Assembly (NCBI GenBank): GCA_964648695.1 | Contig: CAZYLH010000001.1 | Span: forward strand, 18,383 to 82,382 | DNA length: 64,000 nt | DNA from: UBA4292 sp964648695 | GTDB lineage: Bacteria; Bacillota; Clostridia; Lachnospirales; Lachnospiraceae | Direction: 5' to 3' | Shown here: in pieces, positions 22,486-31,729 of the stretch | How positions within the stretch are numbered: the first letter of the stretch is position 1 | Layout: every line of letters begins with the position of its first letter | Translations under genes and position numbers: made by a program | Notes under the pieces: generated by a model | The model's database searches: none | Told to the model about the DNA's origin: nothing | Seen by the model: only the letters and a program-made list of their open reading frames with translations

Positions 22486-24358
22486 CATCCTCCTCCGTGC
22501 GCAAAGTGGTAAAAATGCGCTCAAATACAGATTCGGTATCGATCCCGACATGCTTTTTAAGGCAGTCTATAGAACCGTGCTCTATATAACTATCCGGCAG
22601 GGAAATGCTTATCGACCTAGTGTTAAGGTTGTTATTTTCCAGCCACGCCTGAATATGCTCTCCAATGCCGCCCGAGGCGACATTTTCCTCCATAATCACC
22701 AAAAGGCTATGCGTTTCTGACGCCTTTCTCACAGCTTCATAATCTATGGGCGATGCGAACCGTAAGTTTATTACAGAGCAGCCACGTCCCACTTCCCTCA
22801 GCCTGTCATGAACCTCCATGGCGGTTTTTACCATTGAGCCAAGCGCAAGCAGACAAACCTCCTTCTCATCTATGATCCACTCTGCCTTTCCATGCTCCAC
22901 AGGCTGCTCATAGCCATTTAGGCCATCCCAAGCCTCCCCTCTGGGGTATCTAATGGCGACAGGGTGGCAAAAGCCTACCGCAAAGTCAAAGTCCGCCTTT
23001 AGCTCCCATGCGTTTTTGGGAGCTAAAACGGTCATGTTTGGAATGGATGAGAGGTATGAGAGGTCAAAAATCCCCTGATGGGTTTCACCGTCACATCCTA
23101 CCAGTCCTGCTCTGTCCACGGCAAAAATAACATGAAGATCCTGCAGGCAGACATCATGCAGAATTTGATCATATGCTCTTTGCAAAAAAGAGGAATATAT
23201 GGCGACAATCGGAATAAAACCCTGCAATGAAAGGCCTGCCGCAAATGTGACTGCGTGCTGCTCCGCTATCCCTACATCAAAAAATCTCTTAGGAAAAACC
23301 TTTGCAAAGTCACTAAGCCCTGTTCCATCCATCATCGCTGCGGTGATGGCAAGAATACGCTTATTTTCTAAGCCGAGGTTTTTTAGCTTTTCTCCGAAAA
23401 CCTCAGTGTAACTCGGTATACTGCTGGTATCTATTACATCTCCCGTTGAGACATCAAACGGTGAAACGCCGTGATATTTGGCGGGATTATCCTCCGCGGG
23501 CTTATACCCCCGTCCCTTTTGGGTAAGGACATGCACCAGCACAGGTCCCTGGACACGCTTTGCCTGCTTAAAAACCCTCACAAGCTGTTTTATATCATGC
23601 CCGTCAAAGGGGCCAAGATATGTGATGTCCATATCCTCAAACATCATACCGTCTTTTACCAGTGCCTGCTTAAGGGTCTTTTTGGTGTTGCTGATATAGT
23701 CATAAAGATTTTGACCAACCTTGGGGATGCTTGTTATTCCAGTTGTCACATTGCTTTTAAGCTCATTATAACGCACGGAGGTTCTAAGCTTTGTAAGGAA
23801 ACTGCTGATGCCGCCCACGTTTGGTGAGATTGACATGGCATTGTCATTTAGCACAATAATAAAATTGGTTTTTAGCGATGAGGCGTTATTTAAGGCCTCA
23901 TACGCCATGCCGCCGGTCATGGAGCCATCCCCGATAACGGATACGACAGAAAAGCGTTTTCCCATCAGATCCCTTGCCATCGCTATTCCAAGGCCTGCGG
24001 AGATGGATGTGGAACTGTGACCTGTGTCAAAGCAGTCGCAGCTGCTCTCCTTTCTCTTAGGAAAGCCGCTTATCCCACCGTATGTTCTAAGGGTGGAAAA
24101 ATCCCGCCCTCGGCCTGTCAAAAGCTTATGGGTATAAGCCTGATGACCAACATCCCATATAATCTTGTCTCTGGGTTGGGAAAAGGCCAGATGGAGCGCC
24201 ATCGTAAGCTCAACAACTCCAAGATTTGATGCCAGATGACCGCCGGTTTCGCTTGTGGATTTGATAAGGAATTCCCTGATCTCCTCCGCCAGCTTTTCAT
24301 AATCCTCAGGCCTAACCTTTTTAATGTCACCCGGATTAGTAATTTGCTCTAAAATCAT
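22469..24358 (-). CDS. dxs: 1-deoxy-D-xylulose-5-phosphate synthase
   Basis: Thiamine-diphosphate enzyme joining pyruvate and glyceraldehyde 3-phosphate, the first step of the MEP isoprenoid route. The 629 residues include H-L-A-S-N-L-G, the ThDP/Mg motif G-D-G-S-M-T-G-G-M-A-Y-E-A-L-N-N near 145, and D-R-A-G-L-V-G-x-D-G-x-T-H-x-G near 400. It sits directly after the prenyltransferase gene, so the operon supplies both the precursor and the chain-elongating enzyme. Confidence 0.97.
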   Translation of the reverse strand: MILEQITNPGDIKKVRPEDYEKLAEEIREFLIKSTSETGGHLASNLGVVELTMALHLAFSQPRDKIIWDVGHQAYTHKLLTGRGRDFSTLRTYGGISGFPKRKESSCDCFDTGHSSTSISAGLGIAMARDLMGKRFSVVSVIGDGSMTGGMAYEALNNASSLKTNFIIVLNDNAMSISPNVGGISSFLTKLRTSVRYNELKSNVTTGITSIPKVGQNLYDYISNTKKTLKQALVKDGMMFEDMDITYLGPFDGHDIKQLVRVFKQAKRVQGPVLVHVLTQKGRGYKPAEDNPAKYHGVSPFDVSTGDVIDTSSIPSYTEVFGEKLKNLGLENKRILAITAAMMDGTGLSDFAKVFPKRFFDVGIAEQHAVTFAAGLSLQGFIPIVAIYSSFLQRAYDQILHDVCLQDLHVIFAVDRAGLVGCDGETHQGIFDLSYLSSIPNMTVLAPKNAWELKADFDFAVGFCHPVAIRYPRGEAWDGLNGYEQPVEHGKAEWIIDEKEVCLLALGSMVKTAMEVHDRLREVGRGCSVINLRFASPIDYEAVRKASETHSLLVIMEENVASGGIGEHIQAWLENNNLNTRSISISLPDSYIEHGSIDCLKKHVGIDTESVFERIFTTLRTEEDDETAN

Positions 24359-24369
24359 ACGCTGTATCC

Positions 24370-25269
24370 CTAATTTTCCCTGTCTATAAGAAGCCTGAAA
24401 ACATAGCGAAGAAAATCCGTATCACCTGGGAGCTTTACAAGCATTTCTTCAGCTTCCTTCATTAAGTGCTCAACCTCACTCTGGGCTTTTTCTAAACCGT
24501 ACAAGGTTACATAGGTTGTCTTTTTGTTCTTCTCATCGCTTTTTACAGGCTTTCCAAGCTTATCTGTGGAGCTTATCATATCAAGGACATCATCCCGTAT
24601 CTGAAACGCCATTCCAACCTTTTTAGCAATGCTCTCGCAAAGAAGAACCATCTCATCATCAGCGCCCGCAAGAATTGCTCCGATCATCATTGAGGCCTCT
24701 ATTAGAGCGCCAGTTTTTAGCCTGTAAATAAAGTCAAGCTGCTCCTTGTTCATGGGCTTACCCGTAAGCCAAACATCCTCAGCCTGACCGCCAAGCATTC
24801 CTGATATCCCTGACTTTTTTGCAAGCACGTTTATCGCCCTTCCCACAAGTAGCGCATCGCACGGCTTTGTAAACAGGTCTGTGACTATCTCAAATGCATA
24901 TGTTAAAAGCGCGTCACCGCACAGAACGCCAAAATCATATCCGTAGACATTCCATGTGGTTTTCTGTCCCCGGCGGTATTCGTCATTATCCATGCAGGGA
25001 AGGTCATCATGGACAAGTGAGTAGGTGTGGATCATCTCCATCGCCGCCATAAAGGGCTCAATGATCTCATCCTCCCCTCCAAAAATCGAATATATCTCCT
25101 GCATAATAACAGGCCGAATCCTTTTTCCGCCCGCCAGACAGCTGTACTGCATCGCGTCAACGATGCGCTCCTGCATGCCTTCCTTTCTGGGAAGGTATTC
25201 TATAAGAACATGATCCGCATATCCAACTTCGTCGATTAAGCGCAATGCGTTTATTGTATCATCACTCAT
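24370..25269 (-). CDS. ispA: Polyprenyl (farnesyl/geranyl) diphosphate synthase
   Basis: Trans-prenyltransferase of about 299 residues. The first Asp-rich motif is D-D-L-P-C-M-D (a DDxxxxD form typical of bacterial FPP synthases) and the second is D-D-V-L-D. The frame can be extended 14 codons, but the ATG at 25269 overlaps the xseB stop by eight bases and matches the usual N terminus. It lies between dxs and xseB as in many Firmicutes. Product length is inferred from the motif. Confidence 0.94.
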   Translation of the reverse strand: MSDDTINALRLIDEVGYADHVLIEYLPRKEGMQERIVDAMQYSCLAGGKRIRPVIMQEIYSIFGGEDEIIEPFMAAMEMIHTYSLVHDDLPCMDNDEYRRGQKTTWNVYGYDFGVLCGDALLTYAFEIVTDLFTKPCDALLVGRAINVLAKKSGISGMLGGQAEDVWLTGKPMNKEQLDFIYRLKTGALIEASMMIGAILAGADDEMVLLCESIAKKVGMAFQIRDDVLDMISSTDKLGKPVKSDEKNKKTTYVTLYGLEKAQSEVEHLMKEAEEMLVKLPGDTDFLRYVFRLLIDREN

Positions 25270-25501
25270 ACTCTGTCTCCAGCTCCCCGGTCGATTTGTT
25301 AAAGATCTCAAGCTTTTTTTCTATATCCGTAAGCGTTTTGTCTAAATCCTTAACAAGCATGATCCCCTTTTGATATTCCTTAAAGGCGTCCTCAATCGAC
25401 TGGCTGCCGCCCTCCATATTTCTGATAATCTCCTCTAATTTGCTAAATCCCTCTTCCACGCTTAGCTGCTCTTTGGGATTCTCATAATCTTTCTCTTCCA
25501 T
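25262..25501 (-). CDS. xseB: Exodeoxyribonuclease VII small subunit
   Basis: A 79-residue protein with the characteristic S-V-E-E-G-F-S-K-L-E-E-I-I-R-N-M-E segment; several copies bind one large subunit to form the nuclease that trims single-stranded DNA ends. It lies 21 bp downstream of xseA and overlaps ispA. Confidence 0.94.
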   Translation of the reverse strand: MEEKDYENPKEQLSVEEGFSKLEEIIRNMEGGSQSIEDAFKEYQKGIMLVKDLDKTLTDIEKKLEIFNKSTGELETEYE

Positions 25502-25522
25502 ATCCGTCCATCCAATCTAAGC

Positions 25523-26740
25523 TCACTCTAACTTATTTATTTTAAGCACCTTAGCTTTAATATTTCCGTCAGCCACTCTCACACTTATAGTATCATCTAA
25601 TGAAACCTGCTCCACGCTTACAAGCGGCTTATTCCCATCCGTCACTGCATAGACATATCCTCCGGTGAGGCGCTTTGTGGGTGATAGGCCTTCTAAGCGG
25701 CTTGTAAGAAGGATCAGGCGTTGGCGTTTAGAGCCCAAAAGATCCTTAAAGTTACGAACAAGGATCTCATAATTTCTGCTAAGACGGTCGCGTTTTAATA
25801 AGAGCTGATGCTTTGGGTGAAGCAAGCTTAATCTGCTCTCATAGCTTGAAAGCATATACCTTTTATTGTTAAGTATTTCTCCCATGCGCTGCGACAGGCG
25901 CATCTGATATTCGTTTAAGATATCAAGCACCGCCTTTAGGTCAAATACCGCCTGCTCCGCAGCAGCCGATGGCGTTGGAGCGCGAAGATCGGCAGCGTAA
26001 TCACAGAGAGTGGTATCCGTCTCATGCCCAACAGCGCTTATCACAGGGGTGTCACAGTTATATACGGCGCGCACAACTATCTCCTCGTTAAACGCCCATA
26101 AATCCTCCATGGAGCCTCCGCCGCGTCCGACGATAATGCAGTCCACGCCAAGACTGTCAAGAATGGCAATCCCCTGCGCTATATCCTCCGCCGCTCCGTC
26201 CCCCTGCACCTTTGCAGGACAGAGAATGAGCTGCACGAAAGGATTTCTTCTGCGGGACACATTTATGATATCATGTATCACCGCTCCGGTAGAGGCCGTC
26301 ACTATACCTATCCTTTTTGCATACTTCGGAATTGGTTTTTTATGCGACTGGTCAAAAAGCCCCTCGTCTCCAAGACGCTTTTTTAGCGCCTCAAACTGCT
26401 CAAAAAGGTTTCCAAGGCCCTTCTCCTCTATCTCCTCCGCATAAAGTTGATAGGCTCCACTGCGCTCATAGACGCTGATGGAGCCGGTTACAACACATTT
26501 CATCCCGTTATGCAGACTGCATTTGAGGCCCTTTGTCTGTTTAAATCTGTACATCACAGCAGAAAGAGCGCCCTCCTCATCCTTCAATGAGAAATAGAGG
26601 TGCCCGCGCTGATCAAATTTGCAGTTTGAGATCTCTCCTCCCACCGTAACGGATTTTAAGAGATAATCCTGATCAAACATTCTGTGGATGTATTTATTTA
26701 TCTCGCTGACCGAAAAAATACGCTTGTTTTTTGCGTTCAT
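25523..26740 (-). CDS. xseA: Exodeoxyribonuclease VII large subunit
   Basis: A 405-residue catalytic subunit: N-terminal OB fold (V-G-G-E-I-S-N-C-K near 35-43, G-H-L-Y-F-S-L-K-D), central nuclease domain with A-S-T-G-A-V-I-H-D, I-V-G-R-G-G-G-S-M-E-D-L and G-H-E-T-D-T-T-L-C-D-Y-A-A-D-L-R-A-P-T-P-S, then a helical C terminus. Its start overlaps the nusB stop by four bases. Confidence 0.97.
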   Translation of the reverse strand: MNAKNKRIFSVSEINKYIHRMFDQDYLLKSVTVGGEISNCKFDQRGHLYFSLKDEEGALSAVMYRFKQTKGLKCSLHNGMKCVVTGSISVYERSGAYQLYAEEIEEKGLGNLFEQFEALKKRLGDEGLFDQSHKKPIPKYAKRIGIVTASTGAVIHDIINVSRRRNPFVQLILCPAKVQGDGAAEDIAQGIAILDSLGVDCIIVGRGGGSMEDLWAFNEEIVVRAVYNCDTPVISAVGHETDTTLCDYAADLRAPTPSAAAEQAVFDLKAVLDILNEYQMRLSQRMGEILNNKRYMLSSYESRLSLLHPKHQLLLKRDRLSRNYEILVRNFKDLLGSKRQRLILLTSRLEGLSPTKRLTGGYVYAVTDGNKPLVSVEQVSLDDTISVRVADGNIKAKVLKINKLE

Positions 26741-27138
26741 TTGACAATCCTTGCCAGCACGCCGTTCACGAAAGATGAGGAATTATCCCCTCCATAGATC
26801 TTCGCAAGCTCAACTGCCTCGTTGATGGCAACCCCTTTTGGTATTTGATTATCAAACAAGAGCTCATAGACGCCAAGGCGCAAAATAGTAAGATCCACCC
26901 GGCTCATGCGCTCTATTGACCATTTGACTGCCTTTGAGGAAATGATGTCATCAATCTCAGAAAATTTTGACAAAATATCCTCCACCCTCTTAGAAATCTC
27001 CTGCCTGTCCGCTACGGTCAGCGGCGTATCAACGCTGTCTAAATAAAATTCAGTCTGCTCCGGCATCTCCTGGGGCGAATGATAGAATGAACGAAAGAGC
27101 ACCTCAAAGGTACAGGTACGCAATTCTCTGCGCTTCAT
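26737..27138 (-). CDS. nusB: Transcription antitermination factor NusB
   Basis: A 133-residue all-helical factor that with NusE binds boxA RNA and supports rRNA transcription. The conserved C-terminal pattern L-R-L-G-V-Y-E-L-L-F and P-K-G-V-A-I-N-E-A-V-E-L-A-K-I-Y-G-G-D ... F-V-N-G-V-L is complete. A hairpin lies in the 65-bp gap before it, so it may be partly attenuated from the upstream Asp23 gene. Confidence 0.96.
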   Translation of the reverse strand: MKRRELRTCTFEVLFRSFYHSPQEMPEQTEFYLDSVDTPLTVADRQEISKRVEDILSKFSEIDDIISSKAVKWSIERMSRVDLTILRLGVYELLFDNQIPKGVAINEAVELAKIYGGDNSSSFVNGVLARIVK

Positions 27139-27163
27139 AATGCAGCAACTCCTTATCTCACTA

Positions 27164-27200
27164 AAAGCTGCCGGTCTTATGGGGACCGACAGGCTTTTTT
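27164..27200 (-). promoter_or_regulatory. Hairpin between Asp23 gene and nusB
   Basis: Arms AGCTGCCGGTC and GACCGACAGGCT surround an ATGGG-type loop. On the minus strand only a TTTTAG tail follows, while the plus-strand side has six T, so it is a weak attenuator for the operon rather than a full stop. Confidence 0.5.
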
Positions 27201-27203
27201 GCT

Positions 27204-27536
27204 CTACTTTTCCAGGCCAATGATATTTATATGCACCCGTGATACGGTAAAGCCGGTCATATTCTCAATGGCAGTCTTCACCTTGTCCTGAACCTTCTGG
27301 CTTATATCCCTCGCACTGCATCCGTATTTGATATTGATGGAGAGCATGACGGAAACCTTTTTGTTGTGAATATTAAGGGAAACGCCCTTTGAAAGACTGC
27401 GCGCGCCAAGCCTTCCAATCTGCTCATGGGTGAGATTTCCGGCCAATGACTCAACACCCTTGATCTCCGTAGCTGCAAGTCCGGCTACAACCGCGATCAC
27501 GTCATCTGCAATTTTAACCTCAGCAATATTTTCCAT
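27204..27536 (-). CDS. Asp23/Gls24-family envelope-stress protein
   Basis: About 110 residues of the Asp23 (alkaline shock protein) family, cytosolic proteins that associate with the membrane near cell-wall synthesis sites. Seen are I-A-E-V-K-I-A-D-D-V-I-A-V-V-A-G, A-A-T-E-I-K-G-V-E-S-L and V-N-I-K-Y-G-type strands ending in V-H-I-N-I. The open frame extends to 27620, but that extension is translated E2 element; AAGGAGG is correctly spaced for the ATG at 27536. It heads the ten-gene operon running to recN. Confidence 0.9.
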   Translation of the reverse strand: MENIAEVKIADDVIAVVAGLAATEIKGVESLAGNLTHEQIGRLGARSLSKGVSLNIHNKKVSVMLSINIKYGCSARDISQKVQDKVKTAIENMTGFTVSRVHINIIGLEK

Positions 27537-27582
27537 GCAAGCCTCCTTATTTTTTGGCGGTGTTCTTTTAATGATATACAAA

Positions 27583-27748
27583 ATGATACAGGGATTGCTC
27601 CGCACTTTGTGCTCACGCAATCCTAAAACACCTCAAATCCGCTCATTTTTCTGTGAAAAATGGCTGCTTTTCGGTGTTTTTCGCTCCTCAGGTTCATAAA
27701 TCTTCATGCAAGCATGAGATTTATGAGCCTTCATCGCTTTTGTATCAT
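27583..27748 (-). ncRNA. Element E2: structured dispersed element in the Asp23-operon leader
   Basis: Full copy, 166 nt, reading on the minus strand. Terminal stem ATGATACA with TGTATCAT (27741-27748 and 27583-27590 on the plus strand). Hairpin 1 is TCATAAATC ... GATTTATGA, a covarying version of E1's stem, followed by the same bulged hairpin 2 and an identical GGATTGC/GCAATCC hairpin 3. It begins at the base adjacent to the -10 box. Function unknown; see E1 at 12928. Confidence 0.75.
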
Positions 27749-27776
27749 ATTATACCAAATAACAGCGATATTTCAA
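27749..27776 (-). promoter_or_regulatory. Promoter of the Asp23-to-recN operon
   Basis: Minus-strand TTGAAA (27771-27776), 16-bp spacer, TATAAT (27749-27754). The -10 box directly abuts element E2, so the transcript would start within the first bases of the element. Confidence 0.75.
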
Positions 27777-27801
27777 GCCGCGAAATCCGCCGGTATTTTA
27801 A

Positions 27802-29181
27802 TTACTTTGACAGATACTCATGGATCCCTCTAGCTCCTGCCTTTCCTGCCTCCATGGCTAAAATCACAGTAGCCGCGCCAGTCACCGCATCGCCGCCGGC
27901 AAAGACGCCTTTTTTTGTGGTCTGTCCGTTTGCCTCCTCTGCCACAATACACTTCCACTTATCGGTCTCTAAACCTTCCGTGGTAGAGGCTATCAGCGGG
28001 TTTGGTGAGGTTCCAAGTGACATAATAACGGTGTCAACGTCAAGAGTAAACTCACTGTCTTTCTTTACGATGGGTCTTCTTCTTCCAGATTCATCCGGCT
28101 CTCCAAGCTCCATCTCAACACACTTAAGGCCGCAAACCCAGCCCTTCTCGTCCACCAGCACCTCAGTCGGATTGGTGAGAAGCTTAAACTCTACGCCCTC
28201 CTCCTTTGCATGGTGAACCTCCTCCACTCTGGCGGGAAGCTCCTTCTCACTGCGCCGGTATACTATATAGGTCTCAGCCCCTAGGCGAAGCGCGGTTCTT
28301 GCAGCATCCATAGCTACATTTCCGCCGCCGATAACAGCCACCTTCTTACCTGCGCTTATAGGCGTGTCATAGGAATCATCAAATGCCTTCATCAAATTAT
28401 TTCTGGTAAGGTACTCATTGGCTGAAAAAACTCCGTTAGCGTTTTCGCCCGGGATACCCATAAATTTCGGTAACCCTGCGCCCGAACCTATAAATACCGC
28501 CTCAAAGCCTTCCCCAAAGAGCTGGTCAATAGTCATGGACTTTCCAATCACCACATTGCACTCAATATTTACGCCAAGGCTTTTTACGTTTTCGATCTCC
28601 TGCATCACAACGGCGGACTTAGGAAGACGAAATTCCGGAATGCCATATGTGAGCACTCCGCCCGGCTCATGAAGCGCCTCAAAAATAGTCACATCATAGC
28701 CAAACTTTGCAAGATCTCCTGCACATGTAAGACCGGCAGGACCCGAGCCTATAACAGCCACCTTCTTGCCGTTTTTAACTTCTGCCTTTTGCGGCAGGAT
28801 ATTATTCTCCTTTGCCCAGTCAGCCACATATCTCTCAAGCTTGCCGATGGAGATCGGATCCCCTTTGATGCCACGAATGCACTTTCCCTCGCACTGTGTC
28901 TCCTGCGGGCATACTCGGCCACAGATGGCAGGAAGCGCGGAAGCTTCGCTTATAACCTGATAAGCGGCAGCGATATCCCCCTCCTGAACCTTTCCTATAA
29001 ATCCGGGGATATCTATACCCACCGGACAGCCCTTTACACACTGTGGGTTCTTGCACTTAATGCAGCGGCCAGCTTCTAAAGATGCCTCATCAGCATCATA
29101 TCCATAACAAACCTCTTCAAAATTTTTTGCACGCACCGCGGCGTCCTGTTCGCGAACCGGTACTTTCTTTAAAACGTCCAT
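27802..29181 (-). CDS. nfnB: NfnB-type NADPH-dependent glutamate-synthase-like flavoprotein
   Basis: A 459-residue GltD-like protein: an N-terminal cysteine-rich [4Fe-4S] domain (C-I-K-C-K-N-P-Q-C-V-K-G-C-P-V and C-G-R-V-C-P-Q-E-T-Q-C-E-G-K-C), then FAD and NADPH Rossmann motifs G-S-G-P-A-G-L-T-C and G-G-G-N-V-A-M-D-A. No glutamate-synthase large subunit adjoins. Instead the FAD/[2Fe-2S] partner lies 32 bp upstream, the arrangement of NfnAB, which couples reduced ferredoxin and NADH to NADP reduction by electron bifurcation. A SudAB-type sulfide dehydrogenase is the main alternative. Confidence 0.85.
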   Translation of the reverse strand: MDVLKKVPVREQDAAVRAKNFEEVCYGYDADEASLEAGRCIKCKNPQCVKGCPVGIDIPGFIGKVQEGDIAAAYQVISEASALPAICGRVCPQETQCEGKCIRGIKGDPISIGKLERYVADWAKENNILPQKAEVKNGKKVAVIGSGPAGLTCAGDLAKFGYDVTIFEALHEPGGVLTYGIPEFRLPKSAVVMQEIENVKSLGVNIECNVVIGKSMTIDQLFGEGFEAVFIGSGAGLPKFMGIPGENANGVFSANEYLTRNNLMKAFDDSYDTPISAGKKVAVIGGGNVAMDAARTALRLGAETYIVYRRSEKELPARVEEVHHAKEEGVEFKLLTNPTEVLVDEKGWVCGLKCVEMELGEPDESGRRRPIVKKDSEFTLDVDTVIMSLGTSPNPLIASTTEGLETDKWKCIVAEEANGQTTKKGVFAGGDAVTGAATVILAMEAGKAGARGIHEYLSK

Positions 29182-29213
29182 CTCGACTCCTTTATCTACT
29201 CCATATATAAGAT

Positions 29214-30095
29214 TTAACCTTCACACTGACCACAGCCACCGTGATGGGTGTCGCCCTCGGTAAGCCTTAACATGGCACGACCCTCCTCGGTCTTATACGT
29301 CTGCTGACGCGTCATAGCCTCGTCAAAGTTTACCAGATGACCGTCAAACTCCGGCCCGTCAACACAGGCAAATTTAATCTCATCTCCAACCGTTAAGCGG
29401 CAGGCTCCGCACATGCCGGTGCCGTCCACCATGATTGGGTTCATGCTGACAATGGTGGGAAGAGCCAGCTTTTTTGTCAGCAGACATGTAAATTTCATCA
29501 TGATAACCGGTCCGATGCAGACGCAGATGTCATACTTTTTCCCCTCGGCATATAAATCCTCTATCACTTTGGTGACCATACCGCTTCTTCCATAGCTTCC
29601 ATCATCCGTGGTGATGATAAGATTTTTCGCAACCTTTCGCATATCATCCTCAAGGATAACCAGTTCCTTTGTTCTTGCACCTATGATAACATCCACATCA
29701 ACGTCGTGCTCCTTCATCCACTTCACCTGCGGATAAATGGGAGCCGCGCCCACACCGCCGCCGACAAAGAGAATCTTCATCTTCTTTAGCTCACCTAAAG
29801 GCTTATTTATAAGCTCTGAGGCACAGCCAAGAGGCCCCACAAAATCCTGGAAATAATCTCCCGCCTTAAGCTTAAGCATCTTATGAGTGGATGCGCCCAC
29901 CGCCTGCAAGACGATAGTCACTGTACCCGCCTCTCTATCATAATCACAGATTGTAAGGGGAATTCTCTCACCCTTTTCATCCATCTTTACGATGACAAAC
30001 TGGCCCGGATTACAATACTTAGCGACTCTTGGAGCCTCAACCACCATCAAAGCGGTTATATCTGTCAACAGCTCTGCCTGTAAAATCTTATACAT
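29214..30095 (-). CDS. nfnA: NfnA-type ferredoxin-NADP+ reductase small subunit
   Basis: A 293-residue ferredoxin-reductase-like protein related to PyrK: a flavin-binding barrel (P-G-Q-F-V-I-V, R-I-P-L-T-I-C-D), a nucleotide site G-G-G-V-G-A-A-P-I near 112, and a [2Fe-2S] motif D-G-T-G-M-C-G-A-C-R ... C. The tail ends in G-G-C-G-Q-C-E-G. It is the first gene of the pair with nfnB and probably moves electrons from NADH. No dihydroorotate dehydrogenase gene is near, which argues against PyrK. Confidence 0.85.
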   Translation of the reverse strand: MYKILQAELLTDITALMVVEAPRVAKYCNPGQFVIVKMDEKGERIPLTICDYDREAGTVTIVLQAVGASTHKMLKLKAGDYFQDFVGPLGCASELINKPLGELKKMKILFVGGGVGAAPIYPQVKWMKEHDVDVDVIIGARTKELVILEDDMRKVAKNLIITTDDGSYGRSGMVTKVIEDLYAEGKKYDICVCIGPVIMMKFTCLLTKKLALPTIVSMNPIMVDGTGMCGACRLTVGDEIKFACVDGPEFDGHLVNFDEAMTRQQTYKTEEGRAMLRLTEGDTHHGGCGQCEG

Positions 30096-30153
30096 ATCTA
30101 CTCCTTTGTTTTTACGCCAAAGGCGCTAAATTTAAGCTTTATTTTTTGCCAAA

Positions 30154-31623
30154 TTAAGCCAGCTCACTAAACAGGTCTTTTACAGCCGGATAAATCTTTT
30201 TAAACTTCTGATAGGAAACTTCATATTTTTCTACAAGCTCCGGCTCTGGCTCTACAGTGTCAACAATCTTTATCAGCTTATCGCATGCCTCCTTGACGGA
30301 CGAATACTCACCGCAGGCAACCGCAGCAAGTATTGCCGCACCGTACCCAGGGCCTTCTTCAGTCTCTATAACATCCACCTTCAGATTCAGCACATTTGCG
30401 ATAATCTTCTTCCACAGCGGACTCTTCGCTCCTCCCCCGCAGATCTTTGTTCTCTTTATGTCAATGCCAAGCGATCTGGCAACCTCCAAAGAATCCCGAA
30501 GCGCAAAGGCAACTCCCTCCAAAACAGCCTGAATCATATCCGCCCTGGTAGAGTCCATAGTCATGCCTATAAAGGTCGCTCTGGCGTTTGGATCATTATG
30601 GGGTGAGCGCTCACCCATCAGGTAGGGCAAAAAGTAAACATGGTTTTCTCCAAGTTCCGTAATCTTCTCCTGCTCTTTTCCGTATTCCTTCGTTCCGATG
30701 ATATCATCCATCCACCACTTGTTGCACGAAGCAGCGCTTAACATACATCCCATCAGATGGTAGTTGCCGTCCGCATGTGCAAAGGCATGCAGGGCATTGT
30801 TCTCATCCACGCCAAAGTGCTCGCTTGAGATAAATATGGTGCCGCTGGTTCCGAGGGATATATTGCACATCCCCTCTCCCACGGTTCCTGTTCCCACTGC
30901 TGCCGCCGCATTGTCTCCGGCGCCTGCCACTATCTTTACGGTCTCAGGTAAACCAAGCTCTCCTGCCACGTCCGGTAGGAGCGTTCCAACAGTCTCGTAG
31001 CTTTCAAAGATTTTTGCCATCTGATCCTCTGAGACACCGCAGATATCAAGCATTTCTTTTGACCAGCACTTGTTCTTCACATCAAAAAGGAGCATACCGG
31101 ACGCGTCCGATACATCCGTGCAGTGTACGCCTGACAGCTTATAGGCGATGTAATCCTTTGGAAGCATGATCTTTTTGATGCGCGAAAAATTTTCCGGCTC
31201 CTTGTTCTTAACCCATAAGATCTTTGGGGCTGTAAAGCCTGTAAAGGAAATGTTCGCGGTGTATTCAGAAAGAGTCTTTTTTCCTATCACATTGTTTAAA
31301 TAGTCGCACTCCTCATAGGTACGGCCGTCATTCCAGAGGATAGCCGGGCGAATAACCTCATCGTTTTCATCAAGTATCACCAGACCATGCATCTGTCCGC
31401 CAAAGCTTATTGCGCCAACCTGGCTCTTATCATACCCTTTAGTCAGCTCCTTTATACCGCTTATAACTGCGCTGTACCAGTCCTCCGGGTGCTGTTCAGA
31501 CCAGCCCGGATGGGGAAAGTACAGAGGATATTCCTTTGAAACAATGTTTAGTATAGTTCCGTCAGCCCCCATCAGCAAAAGCTTTACCGCAGAGGTCCCT
31601 AAATCCACTCCAATGTAATACAT
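30154..31623 (-). CDS. xylB: Xylulokinase
   Basis: FGGY-family sugar kinase phosphorylating D-xylulose to enter the pentose phosphate pathway. The 489 residues start with Y-I-G-V-D-L-G-T-S-A-V-K, include G-Q-M-H-G-L-V and I-L-W-N-D-G-R-T near 75-95, and the C-terminal G-G-G-A-K-S-P-L-W. The frame begins with a GTG one codon earlier, but AAGGAG is spaced for the ATG at 31623. It stands alone without xylA or a transporter and has its own promoter. Confidence 0.94.
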   Translation of the reverse strand: MYYIGVDLGTSAVKLLLMGADGTILNIVSKEYPLYFPHPGWSEQHPEDWYSAVISGIKELTKGYDKSQVGAISFGGQMHGLVILDENDEVIRPAILWNDGRTYEECDYLNNVIGKKTLSEYTANISFTGFTAPKILWVKNKEPENFSRIKKIMLPKDYIAYKLSGVHCTDVSDASGMLLFDVKNKCWSKEMLDICGVSEDQMAKIFESYETVGTLLPDVAGELGLPETVKIVAGAGDNAAAAVGTGTVGEGMCNISLGTSGTIFISSEHFGVDENNALHAFAHADGNYHLMGCMLSAASCNKWWMDDIIGTKEYGKEQEKITELGENHVYFLPYLMGERSPHNDPNARATFIGMTMDSTRADMIQAVLEGVAFALRDSLEVARSLGIDIKRTKICGGGAKSPLWKKIIANVLNLKVDVIETEEGPGYGAAILAAVACGEYSSVKEACDKLIKIVDTVEPEPELVEKYEVSYQKFKKIYPAVKDLFSELA

Positions 31624-31673
31624 CACATTCTCCTTTTGGCTTCCTTATTACCCGTCTCGGGCGCACTGCCAAG

Positions 31674-31702
31674 ATTATACCATAACGGGTGTATAATCTC
31701 AA
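31674..31702 (-). promoter_or_regulatory. xylB promoter
   Basis: Minus-strand TTGAGA (31697-31702), 17-bp spacer, TATAAT (31674-31679). It diverges from the rqcH promoter 28 bp away. Confidence 0.75.
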
Positions 31703-31729
31703 TGTTTTTTTTCGCATCGCCCAACTCCA

